DNA of 64,000 nucleotides from Lucifuga dentata (lineage: Eukaryota; Chordata; Actinopteri; Ophidiiformes; Bythitidae): positions 35,373-99,372 of the forward strand of contig VXCM01003163.1 of NCBI GenBank assembly GCA_014773175.1. The letters run 5' to 3'. A program made the position numbers and the translations under genes. A model generated the notes under the pieces. The model saw only the letters and a program-made list of their open reading frames with translations, was not told where the DNA came from and did no database searches. Shown one piece after another: positions 1 through 13,166 of this stretch. Position 1 is the stretch's first letter, and the number at the start of each line of letters is the position of its first letter.

Positions 1-542
1 CAAAAAAAAAATCACTCAGTATGTGGATTAAGCTGAAGACGTGCATACTGTATATACACGTACACACACTCATACAGGCACATGGATACGATGAAATATC
101 TCTGATCTTGCCCAAACACACTTTGACACACCTCAATTTGAAGAAACATTTCAGAGCCCTTTGTACTTCTGCACTTGTGCAATCCAATGCTTACATGTAC
201 ATCTCAACCTGCACTGAATAATAACATGTTTTGATATTTACTTGACATTTTATACTATTCCTGCTGTCTGCATTGATTTTTAATTCCATTTTTGGCATAA
301 ATACACTTTATACAGTGCATAAAGTAATTACAACTTCAGAACAGTGTCATGTCATTGAGTACATTAAGTACATTCTGACTAAGAAATTAAAAAGGAAAAT
401 CAGTTTTCCTCTGCCAAATGTGTTTTTATTCTTTTGAACTTAATTTAGTGAGTTCAAATGATACAGTAAAGACTCCATATACAACTTTCAGACCAACAAA
501 ATCTTCTGTCAGTGCTCGATGAGGTAATTTATGCCCTTCGTA

Positions 543-544
<2 letters not shown>

Positions 545-576
<32 letters not shown>
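545..576. repeat. (TG)n microsatellite
   Basis: About 16 TG units without interruption. Confidence 0.9.
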
Positions 577-579
<3 letters not shown>

Positions 580-1410
580 AGGGCCCCAAGCAAACTGTTG
601 TCTACTTTCAATACCTCCTTCTGGCTGTAATTGGTCTAAATATCAAGTAGTTAGTTGCAACACTGGTGAGGGGCCGGGGCAGAGTCGACTTTTGTTTTGG
701 TTTATTCACTACTTCCTCTGCTTTTGGAGCAACATGTCTAAACTCTGCATTTGTCAAATAAACAGAAACTTCTCCATCTTCCTTCCTGCTCTGACTTAGA
801 AGACCAATATACCATCTCCTTCTCCATCTTCTTTGCCTTATTTATATTGCTAAATAAACTATAGCCACTGCCAACTCCTCTGTGTAAGCCTCTTTCAACG
901 CTGCCTCTGGTAACAGGAAACTTGCTATTGACATGGAGCACCATGAAGAGAGCTCCAGTTCTTAGGGACTAGTATCTGCTAAGACGTGTTCACCAGACTA
1001 TTCATTCATCATTTCTTCTTACGTCTTTTGAGGTATACTGGGGCCTTGATCCATCCCTTGGATTGCATGAGATGGACATCTGGGAACATAAAGGGTTATT
1101 TATAGAAATATGTAACATTTCATAGTTAGATTTGTCTTCAAGGCCTGTGGCAATAAAATGAGACATACGTACCCCACTCCCACTGTAACAAATGTAGAAA
1201 TACCTACACAGTCACTCACAAATGTGTCTACACATTTTATTCAGAAAAGCCAGACCTCCAACCTTGCAACGCACATATTACATTATGTTGTTATCACATT
1301 ATGTGACCCTTGCCTACATGCTTTAGGGGTACAATGAGCAGCACACATCAAGTGACAATAATACAGTCATTATGTGACTCAAGGACTAACGCTCGCACCC
1401 TCAGGACAGC

Positions 1411-1427
1411 TTTTTTTTTTTTTTTTN

Positions 1428-1470
<43 letters not shown>
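1411..1470. repeat. T run, N, (GA)n: assembly join in microsatellite
   Basis: Sixteen T, an N at 1427, then about 22 GA units. The same T/N/GA build recurs at 20.6 kb. Confidence 0.85.
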
Positions 1471-1474
<4 letters not shown>

Positions 1475-2282
1475 AAAGGGAAAGGGAATTAGTTCCTGTA
1501 TGTTTGAACCAGGCAGAGCTGTAAGCAAAATGTTTTAAATTGATTTTGAAGTAGCTGTTGGGAATGCCTCTTACCATTAAAACATGCTCGACACACAGAA
1601 ATCAAACAGCTTATTACCACATCAAAGGGGCAACCACCCTCTTGCCATTTGCACAATTTTGATGACACAAAGCATTTCAAAAATGTTAATTTATGAACTT
1701 GTATTAATATGCTTTAGCAGTGTTAGAGCCATCCTGCTCAGTATGCTCAGGATATGCAATGGCCGTTATCCTTTGGGGAAGGAAGGGATTGTTCTCATAC
1801 TCATCTTATACAGAATGGTTAAGAGGAGCATCTGTGTGTGGGATGACAACAAAATCCCTATCCTTAAAGTTTTGGAATTTATTGATCCTCAGAGGTGTTT
1901 ATCAGAGGGATATGATGCTCACTGTACAGGTTCAGTCTTGACGTGTTCTTTGCAGCAGCAATATCAGACGTTCTCCTGCACAGCGTGAGACTCAGTCTCG
2001 TCTCTCAGGGACAAAGCAGCTGCTTACCAACAGAAATACCAATTACTGCACACTGCATCATGACGCCTAATGGGCCTGCTGTGGCAGAAAGATGCTCATG
2101 ATGAAAAAGTTCTCTTACGCCTCTATCTATGAGCTCTCCCCAGCTCATTTTTGATCACTCTCAGTAGTTTTAAAGAGCTCAATGCTGGTACTGACACTAA
2201 TGTTATAACTTTCCTCTGTAATATATCTGCTGTATTGCTGTATTGAAAGGACAGTATCAGCAGTAAATACTGCAAACACATG

Positions 2283-2690
2283 AACTTCCATCTATTTTCT
2301 TCTGCTTATCTGGAACTGGGTCACGGTGGCAGCAGGTCAAACAGGGAAGCCCAGATATCCCTCTCTCCAGACACATTCTCCATGCATATACATGCTCCTC
2401 CTGGGGGATTCCGAGGTGTTAACAGGCCAATTTATGTGAAATGTAATCTCTTCAGCATGGTCCCTGGAATCTCCTCCCAGTTGCCCAGAAAACCTCCAAA
2501 GTGGGGCATCCAGGAGGCATCCTTATCAGATGCCCGGACCATCTTAACTGGCTAATTTTTAATGCATTCTGCTTTGAGCCTTTCCCGGATGTCTGTGCTC
2601 CTCACCCTATCCTTAAGGGTGAACTCAGCCACCCTTCGAAGAAAATTCATTTCGGCCACATGTATTCACGATTCACATGAGGAAAACAGG
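2283..2690 (-). mobile_element. 3' end of a non-LTR retrotransposon, antisense, degraded
   Basis: The plus strand reads CCATCTATTTTCTTCTGCTT, CCAGATATCCCTCTC, CTCCTCCTGGGGGATTCC, CAGATGCCCGGACCATCTTA and GCCACCCTTCGAAGAAAATT. These are the reverse of the well-known teleost LINE 3' region whose sense strand encodes the RPRTRWRDYI-type C-terminus. Same family as the sense copy at 5.6 kb. No intact frame. Confidence 0.65.
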
Positions 2691-2835
2691 GTTTTGTGTG
2701 AAAAACATGCCAGCAGGCTACAAGCTTGTCTCCTCCATGTGGATTCCCAGGGGGTAGCCTTTCATGTTAGCAGATTTGGCTATCGCTGCTGTAAACAAGT
2801 TATAAATCCTTGAGAAATTATGTGTGACGTGAAAA

Positions 2836-3490
2836 CATAAGAAATGATGCAAATACCTTAGTGTCTGGCATAACCTTCTCACCATTTTTATCATTCCTTT
2901 AGTCTTGCATGTGTAGAGAATAAGTATGTTGTAGGATAGGAGTAATATTAATCACAAAGTGATGAGAACACATACCTCTGCCAAAGCTAAACAACCCATA
3001 GACAATACAATAAAAAGAAAGAATAATATTTTTATGTTCTCTATCTCAGTAACTAAAACTAAATCTGGTTCCAGACCCAAGTGGACCATTGAATAGTTTA
3101 TTGTGTGATAAATTTGTCTGTTTAAATTGAGATTGGTGAATTACGTTTGAAGAAATTGACAAAAATATCCCAAATTCCCTCTCTTGCAGTGTTAAAATAA
3201 TTTTAAAACTTCTTGGATCAGCTCCTGGATCATTGGTACCAAAATTTAATATATTCTTCCCTGGGCCAAGCCCCGCTCTTCCATTAGTTTTCATCAAAAT
3301 TGGTTCCTTTTTTTTTTTTTTTTTTTTTTTTTTTGTAATCCTACAAATAACCAACCAAACAAATCAAACATTAAGTAATGATTTGCTTATAAAAGCAGAC
3401 ATGAAATAAAAATGTAAATACCTTAATGTCTGGCATAACTTTTTCACTGTATTCTACATTCCTTACTCTTGTAGTGGAGAAAACTGTAAT
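2836..3490 (+). repeat. Direct repeat pair of about 85 bases flanking repeat R1 copy 1
   Basis: 2,836-2,921 and 3,397-3,490 share AAATACCTTA(G/A)TGTCTGGCATAAC, then CATTCCTTTAGTCTTG versus CATTCCTTACTCTTG and a (T)GTAGAGAA-like end. The R1 repeat lies between the two copies. Confidence 0.55.
2965..3390 (+). repeat. Dispersed repeat, family R1, copy 1
   Basis: Begins CATACCTCTGCCAAAGCTAA and contains CCTGGATCATTGGTACC, CCTGGGCCAAGCCCCGC, TCATCAAAATTGGTTCC, a T tract and AATCCTAC with A/C-rich AACCAAC units. The same layout occurs at 52.5 and 62.6 kb. It is a common teleost repeat pattern; class not assigned. Confidence 0.55.
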
Positions 3491-5609
3491 ATATTTGTCA
3501 GTACAGCATATCCAATAGTGCAACAAGACAAGTCAGAAAGGTAAAGTTTGTACCAATACAAGTACATAACAGAGCTAAAGAGTTTCCAGACTCAAAGAAC
3601 TTTAAAGCACTTTTGGACACATTCCAATCAGTGATGTGACAAATACTGTTTTCTAGCTGTCACACGGAAAAAGGATTCCACATCTCTGCACAGAGTTGCA
3701 ATGCAGCAGCAGTTTGTTTTCTGCTATGTGAAATTCAGTGTGGCTTTATCCTTTAACTACACAGCAAGAGAGAGACAAAAAGACTGATTTATGTACAAAT
3801 ATTGCAGTATTGCAGAAGTCACACTGTATCAGCTTATGCAATTAGATGTTGTAAAACAGACCAAACAGGGATATTATGCCAGTGCTTGGCAGTTAATTTC
3901 CTAATACACTGTTTCAGACCATAAATAAAGTTAAAAGACCGGTGTGTGCAATGCCTACATCTGTGTAATTACCCTGAGATTAATAGATGTGAATAGGAGA
4001 GACAATTGCATAAAATTGTCAGATGGCATTGCATTACTTCTATTTTGACTCTGACTCTCGCTGTGGTTTGGACTTGGGGAAAAAAAAAATGAAAAAATGA
4101 TATACCTAGATGCAGACCAGACCTACTCTCTTCCCTCAGTGCCAACTGCGGCACACTATAAGACCCTGATGATGTGTGACAGGTCTGCCTGTCTCACTGT
4201 CACATCAACCAGCTGCTCAGAAACACAGAAGCAGCAAGAAGAGAAAGAGAAAGATATAGCCTTAAAGTCTTCTACTTCCATATTTCTCCATGTACTTACC
4301 TTCTTTGACCAGCGAGCCATGATGGAACTGATACAGGTGTCACAGAAAAATGCTCTAACCAGGATAATGAATTAGATATAGCACAGATAAATGTCAGTTA
4401 TAACTGGTACGTTGACGTAATAAAAATATTTTCTTCTTTTTATACTTTAATATGCTCAAGGAGCTGGTTACTATGGTAACCAGGGGATTATTTGAATATC
4501 CTCTTTTTCACATCTTCCTTTTCAGCTGGAATGTTAATGTGCAGCACTTTACACATTTACACTTTCGTCTATATGAACTTGGAACATATAAATCACAATC
4601 TCTCTGCCATCTTGTACTGCTTGTAAAAAAAAAAAAAAAAAAAAAAGATTTAAAAAAATAATAAATGCAAGCAAAATCTCAAGACAAATCCCAACAGAAG
4701 TGAAACAGAAGGGTCCCCTTAGAATGAAAATAATCTATATCATTTCATACGAAATTGCAGTGAAACCTAAATATTTTATAATAGTATTTATTTTTATTTT
4801 CCTTCACTTTAAGTCTAAAGTTTAACAAGAAATTAATAAATATAGACTTAAATATCATCCAAATGTACTAATCTTAATACATTTAAAAAGTAGATAAAAG
4901 ACTTCTTTTTGGACTAATTCAGCCATTTGTCGACAGATTTTTATCTCTGTACAGTTTCTTGATTTTTTTTTTAGTTATCTTAGTCCTCTACTCCTGTTTA
5001 TTTCCTGTGGCTTATTTGGTGTTTGGTAATGTTGAATTTATTTAATATGTAGTCGTTCATTTCTGAGTCATGTTTCTATCTTTGGTAAGGCCACTCAATA
5101 AACCTTTATGGTTTTTGGCCTCTCCTGCAAATGTGTGTGTGTGTGTGTGTGTGTGTGTTTAATGCTGTTTTCATTTAGCATTTGTTTTATGCTGTTCTTT
5201 TAGGGTTTTTTTCTCTGCCACCTTTTTATTCTTGTGAAAATACACAAATAAAAAAAATTTAAATGTGTAAATTGACTACACTAATTATTACCCAGGTATT
5301 AAATTTGGTATAGAGTGAATTATGACTTCTTTAGGACTAGAATCTCAAAGATTAGGATTTGTAAATTGTTAATCTTAAATTGTGACTTGTCTTGTGACTT
5401 GTCTGTCTTGGCTTGTGACTTGATTTATGACTCGAGTGCCAAGACCAAAGATTTACTTATGACTTGAAAAACAAGGATTTGCTCCTACCTCTGCAAAAAA
5501 AAAAAAAAAAAAAAATCAGTTTACAAGTTTACACACCCCACAAAGTTAGCCTCATAATTTAGGGTTAACACAAGGGGTTTAGGACTAGGTTAGGGCTGGG
5601 TTAATTTTA
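3491..5609. other. No gene seen
   Basis: Non-coding, with A/T homopolymers (4,625-4,646; 5,495-5,515) and the (TG)n at 5,135. Nothing else recognisable. Confidence 0.45.
5135..5158. repeat. (TG)n microsatellite
   Basis: Uninterrupted TG run of about 12 units. Confidence 0.85.
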
Positions 5610-5985
5610 GGATATGGGTTGTAAAGGTTTAGGCATCCGAACTTCTCACTTGGAAATCTGGGAGGGACTCGGAGTAGAACCGCTGCTCCTCCGCATCAAA
5701 AGGAGTCAGTTGAGGGGATTCAGGCATCTAGGATGCCCCCTGGTCGTCTCCTTAGGGAGGTCTTCCAGGCACATCCAACTGGGAAGAGGCCTCAGGGAAG
5801 ACCCAGGACACGCTGGAGGGATTATATCTCCCGGCTGACTTGGGAATGCCTCGGAGTCCCCCAGGAGGAGTTGGAGGGCCTGGCTGGAGACAGGGAAGTG
5901 TGGGCCGGACTGCTTAGTCTGCTGCCACTGAGACCCAGACCCAGATAAGCAGACAATAATGACTGGGTGAATGGATGGATTTCGG
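5610..5985 (+). mobile_element. 3' end of a non-LTR retrotransposon (C-terminus of reverse transcriptase ORF)
   Basis: Encodes, across two frames, GVEPLLLRIKRSQLRGF, then PPGRLLREVFQAHPTGKRP, GRPRTRWRDYISRLTW and GVPQEELEGLAGDREVW, ending RPRPR-stop. This is the typical end of the fish LINE polyprotein. A frameshift near 5,735 and the absence of the upstream reverse-transcriptase core mark it as a 5'-truncated dead copy. It is followed by a short GAATGGATGGAT tail. Confidence 0.75.
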
Positions 5986-6744
5986 CTTGTCGCTATTGTG
6001 GCTATGGTTAGGGTATAATGCTTTCACAAGTACAGTAATGCATGCTAGTGTATAGATGCACACACACATGAGGCCTGTAGGCCTATTGAGTGTTTGTCAG
6101 CTAATTAGCAACATGAGTAGTGCGACAGCAGTTGAGGGAGTGCCTCACACGCAGAGAGTGGCTGATGGGAGCTGATGGGCACAGCAGAGCTTCGTTGCTG
6201 GTGACAAGGAAGGAGGAATGACAGTGTCTAAGCTATGCTAATGAAGACATCAGCTCACTCTCGTAGCTTCTTTCACAGGCTGCTTCAAAACTGGCACTAA
6301 GGCTGTATGTGTGGATGGCCCAGGCAGCAGATGAAGCCTCAGATGTCTACCTTTACCCGTGTGACAACCAAAACCTCTACTATGTTGTCAATCCACTGTC
6401 CCATTCTGTCTCCAGTAGTGATGGAGAAATTCAGATGGTTTTGCACAGCTAGTCAAATGTGAAGAACTTAAATACATAAAACAACAAACATTGTCAGATT
6501 GGCTTTGTTTGTCTGAGGGATCTATCTAATTTGAGGTGGTTTTAGCTTAGACATTCTTTCTTCAAAGGGACTCATAGAGAACACTATTCAATATGTGAAA
6601 ACAGAAGTCTTTTGTGGCTGTAGAGGGCGCTAGTGATCATAAGGTCAGTTTCCCTAACTTCCCTACTCAACAGTCACAAAACCCACAAAACCCTAAAGAT
6701 GTTTTCAGATGCTAAATTGTACACCATATGACCAATAAACAGAA

Positions 6745-7354
6745 TTTAAAGGACCATACTGGCAATCATACATATTTGAGCCCAATATATACATACATGT
6801 TACATGTTACATTACTCACAACCAATTTCCAAAACATAAAACTGCATGTTTTAGTTTTCCTGTTATTTTTTCATATCCATATAATCTTTCAAAATAAAAT
6901 GTTCTGGTGATACATCCACCTTAAAAGTCAATGTTTTGCCCTTCTAACACTTATGCAGGATTGTAGAAGTGACTCTCATTTTAATTTCTCTGTAAAACCC
7001 GACTTGTTCTGGGACTATATTCCCTGGCAGAGACATACATTGTCTCAAGTGCAGCTCCATGTTGCATAAAGTTACTTTGACAAAAAAAAAAAAAAAAAAA
7101 AAGAACCTAACATACATCTTGTTCACTGTGATGGATTACGTATCTCAAGCATATTTCAAGTCTCTATAAGTTGATTTTGATAGCGTACTGGAATGAAGTG
7201 AAACCAATAGCAGTCCGGAAGGTAGGAAAAAAAATTCTAAAATTTCCTGCTAAAGTAGTATCTTTTGGGTGTAAATAGTTGTCAGTAACATAATATGTAT
7301 TTGATTGTACAGTATTGGGTTCAAACATGCACAATCATTAGCATGTTCCTTTAA
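6745..7354. mobile_element. Palindromic element, family M1, copy 1
   Basis: Ends are reverse complements: TTTAAAGGACCATACTGGCA at the left and GCATGTTCCTTTAA at the right. The interior is also partly symmetric (GAGCCCAATATATACATACATGTTAC... against ...ACATAATATGTATTTGATTGTACAGTATTGGGTTC). About 0.6 kb, no coding capacity. TTAA at both ends may be a target duplication. Confidence 0.7.
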
Positions 7355-8675
7355 TATGTAAAATCAGTGGAGTTCCCCTTGTAAAATTTATTAAGAATAT
7401 TTTTTTACTGAGGATGTTACCATGAAGGCCACATGTAAAAAAATAAAGAATGCATCTTTTAAATGTGCACAAGAGATTTTCTCAGTGATGAGAGGTGCAT
7501 ATAAAAGAAGATGTCATGGTCAGTGTGGCATTATGCACTGTTACATCTCTGCGCTCATCCTAGGCATTACTTCTCAAAAACAAGAGAGTTGCATATGCCT
7601 ATAACACACAATATATCGTTAGGGAGAACAGAGATAGAAATATATAAGTAAAAAAAATAGTGGAAAAAAATAGCGACAAAGGCTGATTATGAGCGGGAGT
7701 AAAACAGTATGTCATACAGACATACTGTTAATAAGTTAATAAGTTGTGCAGGAAGATGCAAAGTAATACACTGGATGGTCTTGGGTGAGATTTTCCTATT
7801 AATTTCAGATAAGAACATCAGTATTACAACAATCTCTTGCTCTTGTCCATGCCTCCTCACAAACACAGATGTAAAAGTGCGTAATGTTACATTGACCATG
7901 ACATTTCAACTATCTTTATCTCTCAGGAAAAAATTAGGAATTTAGCAGGGTCAACCCCGATGGCAGCAGGAAGCGAGGAAAGCCTTAAGGGTTGTTAGCT
8001 GATATATGGGCTGATTATCAGCTTGCATGGCCTCCACTGATAGAGTTTCCAGTGGCCTCAGCTGATAAAGTTTCCAAATAGCTGCAGTGCTATATTTGTT
8101 CTCTGAGATAGTGGGTAAATATTTTGGAAGCAGCTGACATTTTACTCTGCGCTCATCCTTTAGCTTAAAGACCTCTTTTCACCAGCAGCTCTGTCACTAT
8201 CAAGATCAGATAACACCAAACTGTAACCAAACAGTTTTGAACCAGCAAAACTGTTATTTTCCCATTTTCTCACCCAGGAAAGCTCATGCTGACATCTTCA
8301 GTCAGAAATCACGGCAGTGCCAAATAAAAAAGTCCTGCTGTACCTGACATCTCAACCTTCATCTGACTTCCGTCTTCTTGGTGATGCATGTTTCAGGTTG
8401 TTATTCACAGTGTGTCATCTGTTCTTCCTGTCTGGTAGCAGTGTATGTCATGTATGTCATTGCATCAGTTATTCATCCACTTAGCATGTTGTTGTCATTA
8501 CTATTTGTTTGATAGGAATTTCTAATGATTTATTAAAGAGGCATTCTGAATGATTCTGTTATGAATAATTACCAGTTACCATAGCAATTGTGAATAGCTT
8601 CAAAATTGGCACCATAGGAAGGCAGCAGGTTCACTGATGAACCTTTGGAAAGGCCTCTGCAATCCCACAAACAAG

Positions 8676-8695
8676 CATCAACAGAGATCTGTAAT

Positions 8696-8756
<61 letters not shown>

Positions 8757-8777
8757 NCATCAACAGAGATCTGTAAT

Positions 8778-8812
<35 letters not shown>
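8676..8812. repeat. (GA)n microsatellite duplicated around an N
   Basis: CATCAACAGAGATCTGTAAT plus TTTGA and a GA run occurs at 8,676-8,756 and again at 8,758-8,812, separated only by the N at 8757. Probably one locus represented twice. Confidence 0.85.
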
Positions 8813-8814
<2 letters not shown>

Positions 8815-10599
8815 ATCTATAGTCCTCAATAGTTATATAAATGATGAGCAACTGAGTGGGTCTTGGCATTCAGGTGAACTGCCAATCAAGCCAGTAGGGT
8901 TCGGAAGATACAGTGTAAATGTATTTCTGTTTGTCAGTCACGTCTGCTCGCTGCTTGAGAAATAGTGTGCAGGTTTAAAAGATCAAAAATAGGTGAGGGC
9001 AGGCAGGAAATGGTGTTACCGATCATTCAATACAGCAGATTCATGATGGCACAGCCTGATATCCACTGCTGTGCACAGTGACAGGTGAAGACATCATTCA
9101 ACATCAGCTCTGGGTATCAAACAATAGTAGTTCAAGACAACTGGACTTGCAGTTTAGTCTTGAAGTTGTTTCATGCTCATCCAAGTAGATTTTTCAATTG
9201 TAAGTCAGCGGTGGGTAAACTAGCATTTATCCTCAGGGAGTCCTTCACACCTTGGACCAGGTGACTCTTTGCGTCACATAATGTAAGGATTGTTAGAGTC
9301 CTATGGCAGTCATGTTAGAGTCAGTAGGGTCTTTATAGAAACATGAAGTCACTCCATGCCAATGAGTCTCACATGATGTGACCCAGGGAGTCATCTGACC
9401 AAAGGTGTGAATGACTCTTAAGTCTAGTTACCTTTGTGAACTACTACTGAACTACTGCTGCTAGATATCCAATGACCTGAATGACAAAGAACCTTCATCA
9501 AACATCAGTTCTGGGCTTTTACAGAAATGCTCACTTAACATTTTGCTCATACATATACACCATGTGCATTGATAAATGTTTATCTTCCTGTCAGCCCTGA
9601 AATGCTATATTTATATAGCATTTAATATATTTATTATCAAAATGAAGAATCTATGGGTTGTCATTGGGATTGAAAGGTATTAGCTGTTTTGATAAATACA
9701 TTTTATAGAGGATAAAAGAAATGGACTGATAAAGGAAAAAATAGGCTCTATTAAGACTCCGAGTAATATTATCTTTAAACAAAGTAAGACTCGTTTAATG
9801 CTGACATATCAATACATGCTTCATGAAACCAAATTAATTGCAATTTTCATCAGCATACTGTATATTATATAGTATCTGTCAGACATAGAATCTATCACTG
9901 CATACTGCAAACATAATTAATTAGCATCAACAGCACAAACAGCTGAAAATCACACAAATGTGAAAGACAAATGCATACATCCTCCAGGTACATGTGTTCA
10001 TCTGTGCAATTTCAGCACTTGAAAACACAATGGTAGAATAAAAACTGGGGGCTCTGAGGTTTGTTGAGCGCCCCCTTGACAGGGAGCAGAACAGGCTATT
10101 ACTTCATATTGCACCATTTAAGCTGTTTTTATTTTGGACTCTCCAGCTCCTTCCACCAGCCAGCACTTTCTCTAGGGATAACTATCGGGCATCAACAAGA
10201 GAAGACAGCCAGCTTTAGAGAGGTGTACACTGTGCGGTATTTGTTTGTGAGGGTGTGTATATGTGTGTAGAGGTGGAATTGGGTACCTAAGGATAATTCT
10301 GTTTCTTTGTGTGCTACTGTATATGACAAGGGGTAGTAAGATGTCACTTTTACACATTCACATCCCCTAAGAGAGCTCACAGCCAACATTTCAACTCCAT
10401 CTTTCCCTAGAAAAAAAAAAAAAAACCTAATAGCTCTATCGTCATCTCTCATATCAGCTAGTGAACGCATAGAATGGAATTGAGGTTATAGTGCTGTTTT
10501 ACAGGACCGAGTCAGCTGCTGATTTAAGACTATAGCCTGTTTTTATAGGTAACAATAGCTCCCTCTACAGCTGACAGATGATGATCTGACAAATGAGGA

Positions 10600-10613
10600 G
10601 GGAGGGAAGGAGG

Positions 10614-10650
<37 letters not shown>
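10600..10650. repeat. (GGGA)n / (GA)n microsatellite
   Basis: GGAGGGAAGGAGGGAGGGAG running into about 16 GA units. Confidence 0.85.
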
Positions 10651-10653
<3 letters not shown>

Positions 10654-11053
10654 CCATGTAGCCTTTCAGCCGAAGAACCTAAGGCAGTTCTGTCAGGCCT
10701 GAGACTCTTCCTGTGAGAAAAGGAAATATCAAAGCAACATGAGCCTTAAGAGATCCAAGAGTAGCTGAGAACATAAGCAAAGAGACTGTGAGATAAGGTG
10801 AGATGAGGCAAAAGTGTTCCACAGAAAGCTTTCAAGTTCAAAAGTGGCACACACAATTCATTCAGACATGTCAAATATCACCACCACTGCCAGGAAATAT
10901 TCCAGCATTCAGCAAGGTGTACTGGGGATCAACCATGCAACTTTTTTTCCTATTATTATTAATGTTTTGAATTTATGTATGGTGGCGAAGCCTTTTTGAA
11001 ATGGATTCTATCTGTTCTACCTTTTCCTCTCTCTGATTTTGTCTCTCACACAT

Positions 11054-11056
<3 letters not shown>

Positions 11057-11120
<64 letters not shown>

Positions 11121-11134
11121 AAGAGAGAGAGAGA
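11057..11134. repeat. (CA)n(GA)n compound microsatellite
   Basis: About 24 CA units followed by about 14 GA units with one AA interruption. Confidence 0.9.
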
Positions 11135-12180
11135 CAGATTTGATCTATACGGGCTCTTCCTTAAAATGACTGCATGAAAGGGCATGACATAATGACTCAA
11201 CAACAATATGAAAGGTTAACTCAGCTTCAGTCTCCAGAAAACAGGAAGCTGCCGCTTTAACTTTTGTCATGTTTATTGCTGTGATATTACTGCACATTGT
11301 GTGTGTATTCATAACCATGGTGCCTGTAGCTGTTACATTTTATAGAACAACAGATCCATAGTTTTCATACACCACTCCAGTGAATCCATGTCATGTGAAG
11401 AACAGACCATAAGCAGAGGCCAAGTCAGATCTGGAATTAGATCAAAGCAATGGAGATAACCAGCTCAAAGCATCCAGATACATGCAGGCCAACTGGAAAC
11501 CGAATATCTTGTAACGTGTTAATGGTATTTGGATGGTATGGTGGTATTTGAAAAAGGGAGGATTATGTAAACTTTTTCCCACTTTTACTGCATCTACTAT
11601 ATTGAACAGTCCCTAAAACTTATAAAGAACATGTTAGTTAAAAGATAAACATTTATGATTTGAATGTTTATATGCTATCAAAATTAAATGGACAAATGCA
11701 TGATTAGGAAGTTTGAGCATGGCTGCCATTGTACATGCCATCATCTCCCTGTTATATGCAATATTTGCTGCATTGACACAAACATTGATTTGCCTCCCAA
11801 ATTCAATGTTTCTTTGTTTGCTCTGCCAGCCATTGCCATGGAAACATGAGGGGACTGAATTACAGTAAAGTTAAGAGGAAGGCTGTAAGAAAGGAGACTC
11901 TTCTGAGGAAGCCAGACCACCAGGCTGTGAAGGGCTGGTATAATTCAAGACCAAAGACAGCACCATGTCTCTCTGTGGGGCTAAAGGACGGCACGCTGCC
12001 TTAACATTATTTATTGTACTTCATTCTGTTGGCAGTGAATTGTATGGAACTGGTACACTCAGCTGACAAGAGCCAAGAAAGGTGGTAGTCTGATGTCTAA
12101 GCCTGTTTCCTCAAAAGTGAGAGGAAGAAATGGATTCTATTCTAGTCTCTTACACAGATGGAGTGTTAAACATTGATGTA

Positions 12181-12214
12181 AGGGGGGGGGNGAGAGAGAG
12201 AGAGAGAGAGAGAG
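12181..12214. repeat. G run, N, (GA)n join
   Basis: AGGGGGGGGG, N at 12191, then about 12 GA units. Confidence 0.8.
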
Positions 12215-12893
12215 TTATTCTACTCTATTGTCTGTTAATTGAAAATTGTTTACCTTCCATAATCCAATTTTGTTGAGCAGAGACATCTGTTAAAACACAG
12301 CTGCTGCATTATGACAAAAATCAATTTATATTGCAAGCATTCATATGCAAACACATACAATCAGATGCAGTAACACATATCTCAGAAACGCTAATACATA
12401 TAACTACCATGTATTACGTATAAGTGAAACTGTGCTTCAACAATCAGCCTGTCCTTCCAAATCAACATGTAAATATGGACAATCTTTGGCTAGACAAGCA
12501 TGACAGTAAAAAAAAAAAAAAAAAAAAAAGCTTGTGTTTGCAGATTTCTATTTCCACTGCATGTTAGACATCTCAACAGATTTGCAGACCGCAGTCATCC
12601 TGTGCTCTGTGCAGAACCGCACAGCATTTCCTGCTTCAGCCATACATGCACCACACTAAGATGAGGGAAACATACTTCTCTTCTAGACATGGTAGTTTGA
12701 TTTTTTTTTTTTCCCCCTCTCAGTGATATACTGTCAAACCAACTGGTATCTTGCGTAGAAGTAGGTCTACCAGTCAGAGTGTGTCGCTTTATGTGTGTAA
12801 ATTGAGCTGCTGTCGAGATTAACTGTCCATTTCAGGCAGTAAGAGGCTGGTGATTATGCAAAGATGTTTCGGCTGTAAAATGAAAAGCATCTG

Positions 12894-12913
12894 TTTAATT
12901 TCATTGGTTTAAT
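12894..12913 (-). terminator. Candidate poly(A) signals of the EWI-type receptor
   Basis: Two ATTAAA words on the minus strand (12,899-12,894 and 12,913-12,908), about 255 to 270 bases past the stop codon. They are common words in AT-rich DNA, so this is only a plausible site. Confidence 0.25.
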
Positions 12914-13166
12914 GAAGTTCATTATTCCCAATTGCATGACAGTACCATTATTATAACTGAACTTTGTTATAGATGGATGGACTACCATTTAACTATTGAT
13001 GGACTACCATTTAAGTATTACAAATATGTACATGTAAATATATGAATGATAAATGATGATTACTGTATATCAATATAAAACATATTACTTTCAGAAATAT
13101 GATGGCTGCATTTCTCCTCCCCTCTCATCTCATTTCCTCTCCTCTGCTGTTCCCCTGGTATGATGT

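Larger units (their letters stand above)
1..2282. other. No gene seen
   Basis: AT-rich non-coding DNA with microsatellites near 545 and 1,411. The open frames present (up to 134 codons at 1,584-1,988) show no domain, no splice logic and no coding-like composition. Confidence 0.5.
7355..12893. other. No gene seen; 3' flank of the EWI-type receptor
   Basis: Several GA/CA microsatellites and AT-rich single-copy-looking DNA. A 49-codon hydrophobic frame starts at 11,719 (MAAIVHAIISLLYAIFAALT) but has no supporting context. Confidence 0.45.

Noticed and set aside
1584..1988. 134-codon frame
   Set aside because: No domain, signal or neighbouring exons; composition like the surrounding non-coding DNA.
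5614..5948. Two overlapping open frames of 71-74 codons as possible genes
   Set aside because: They are the two frames of a frameshifted LINE C-terminus (RPRTRWRDYI type).
8569..8829. Open frames rich in Ser-Leu or Arg-Glu repeats (also at 1,310; 10,973; 40,736; 59,818)
   Set aside because: Translations of (GA)n or (CT)n microsatellites.
11719..11868. Short hydrophobic frame (MAAIVHAIIS start) as the missing membrane exon of the EWI-type receptor
   Set aside because: It lies on the opposite strand to the receptor gene and has no splice context.
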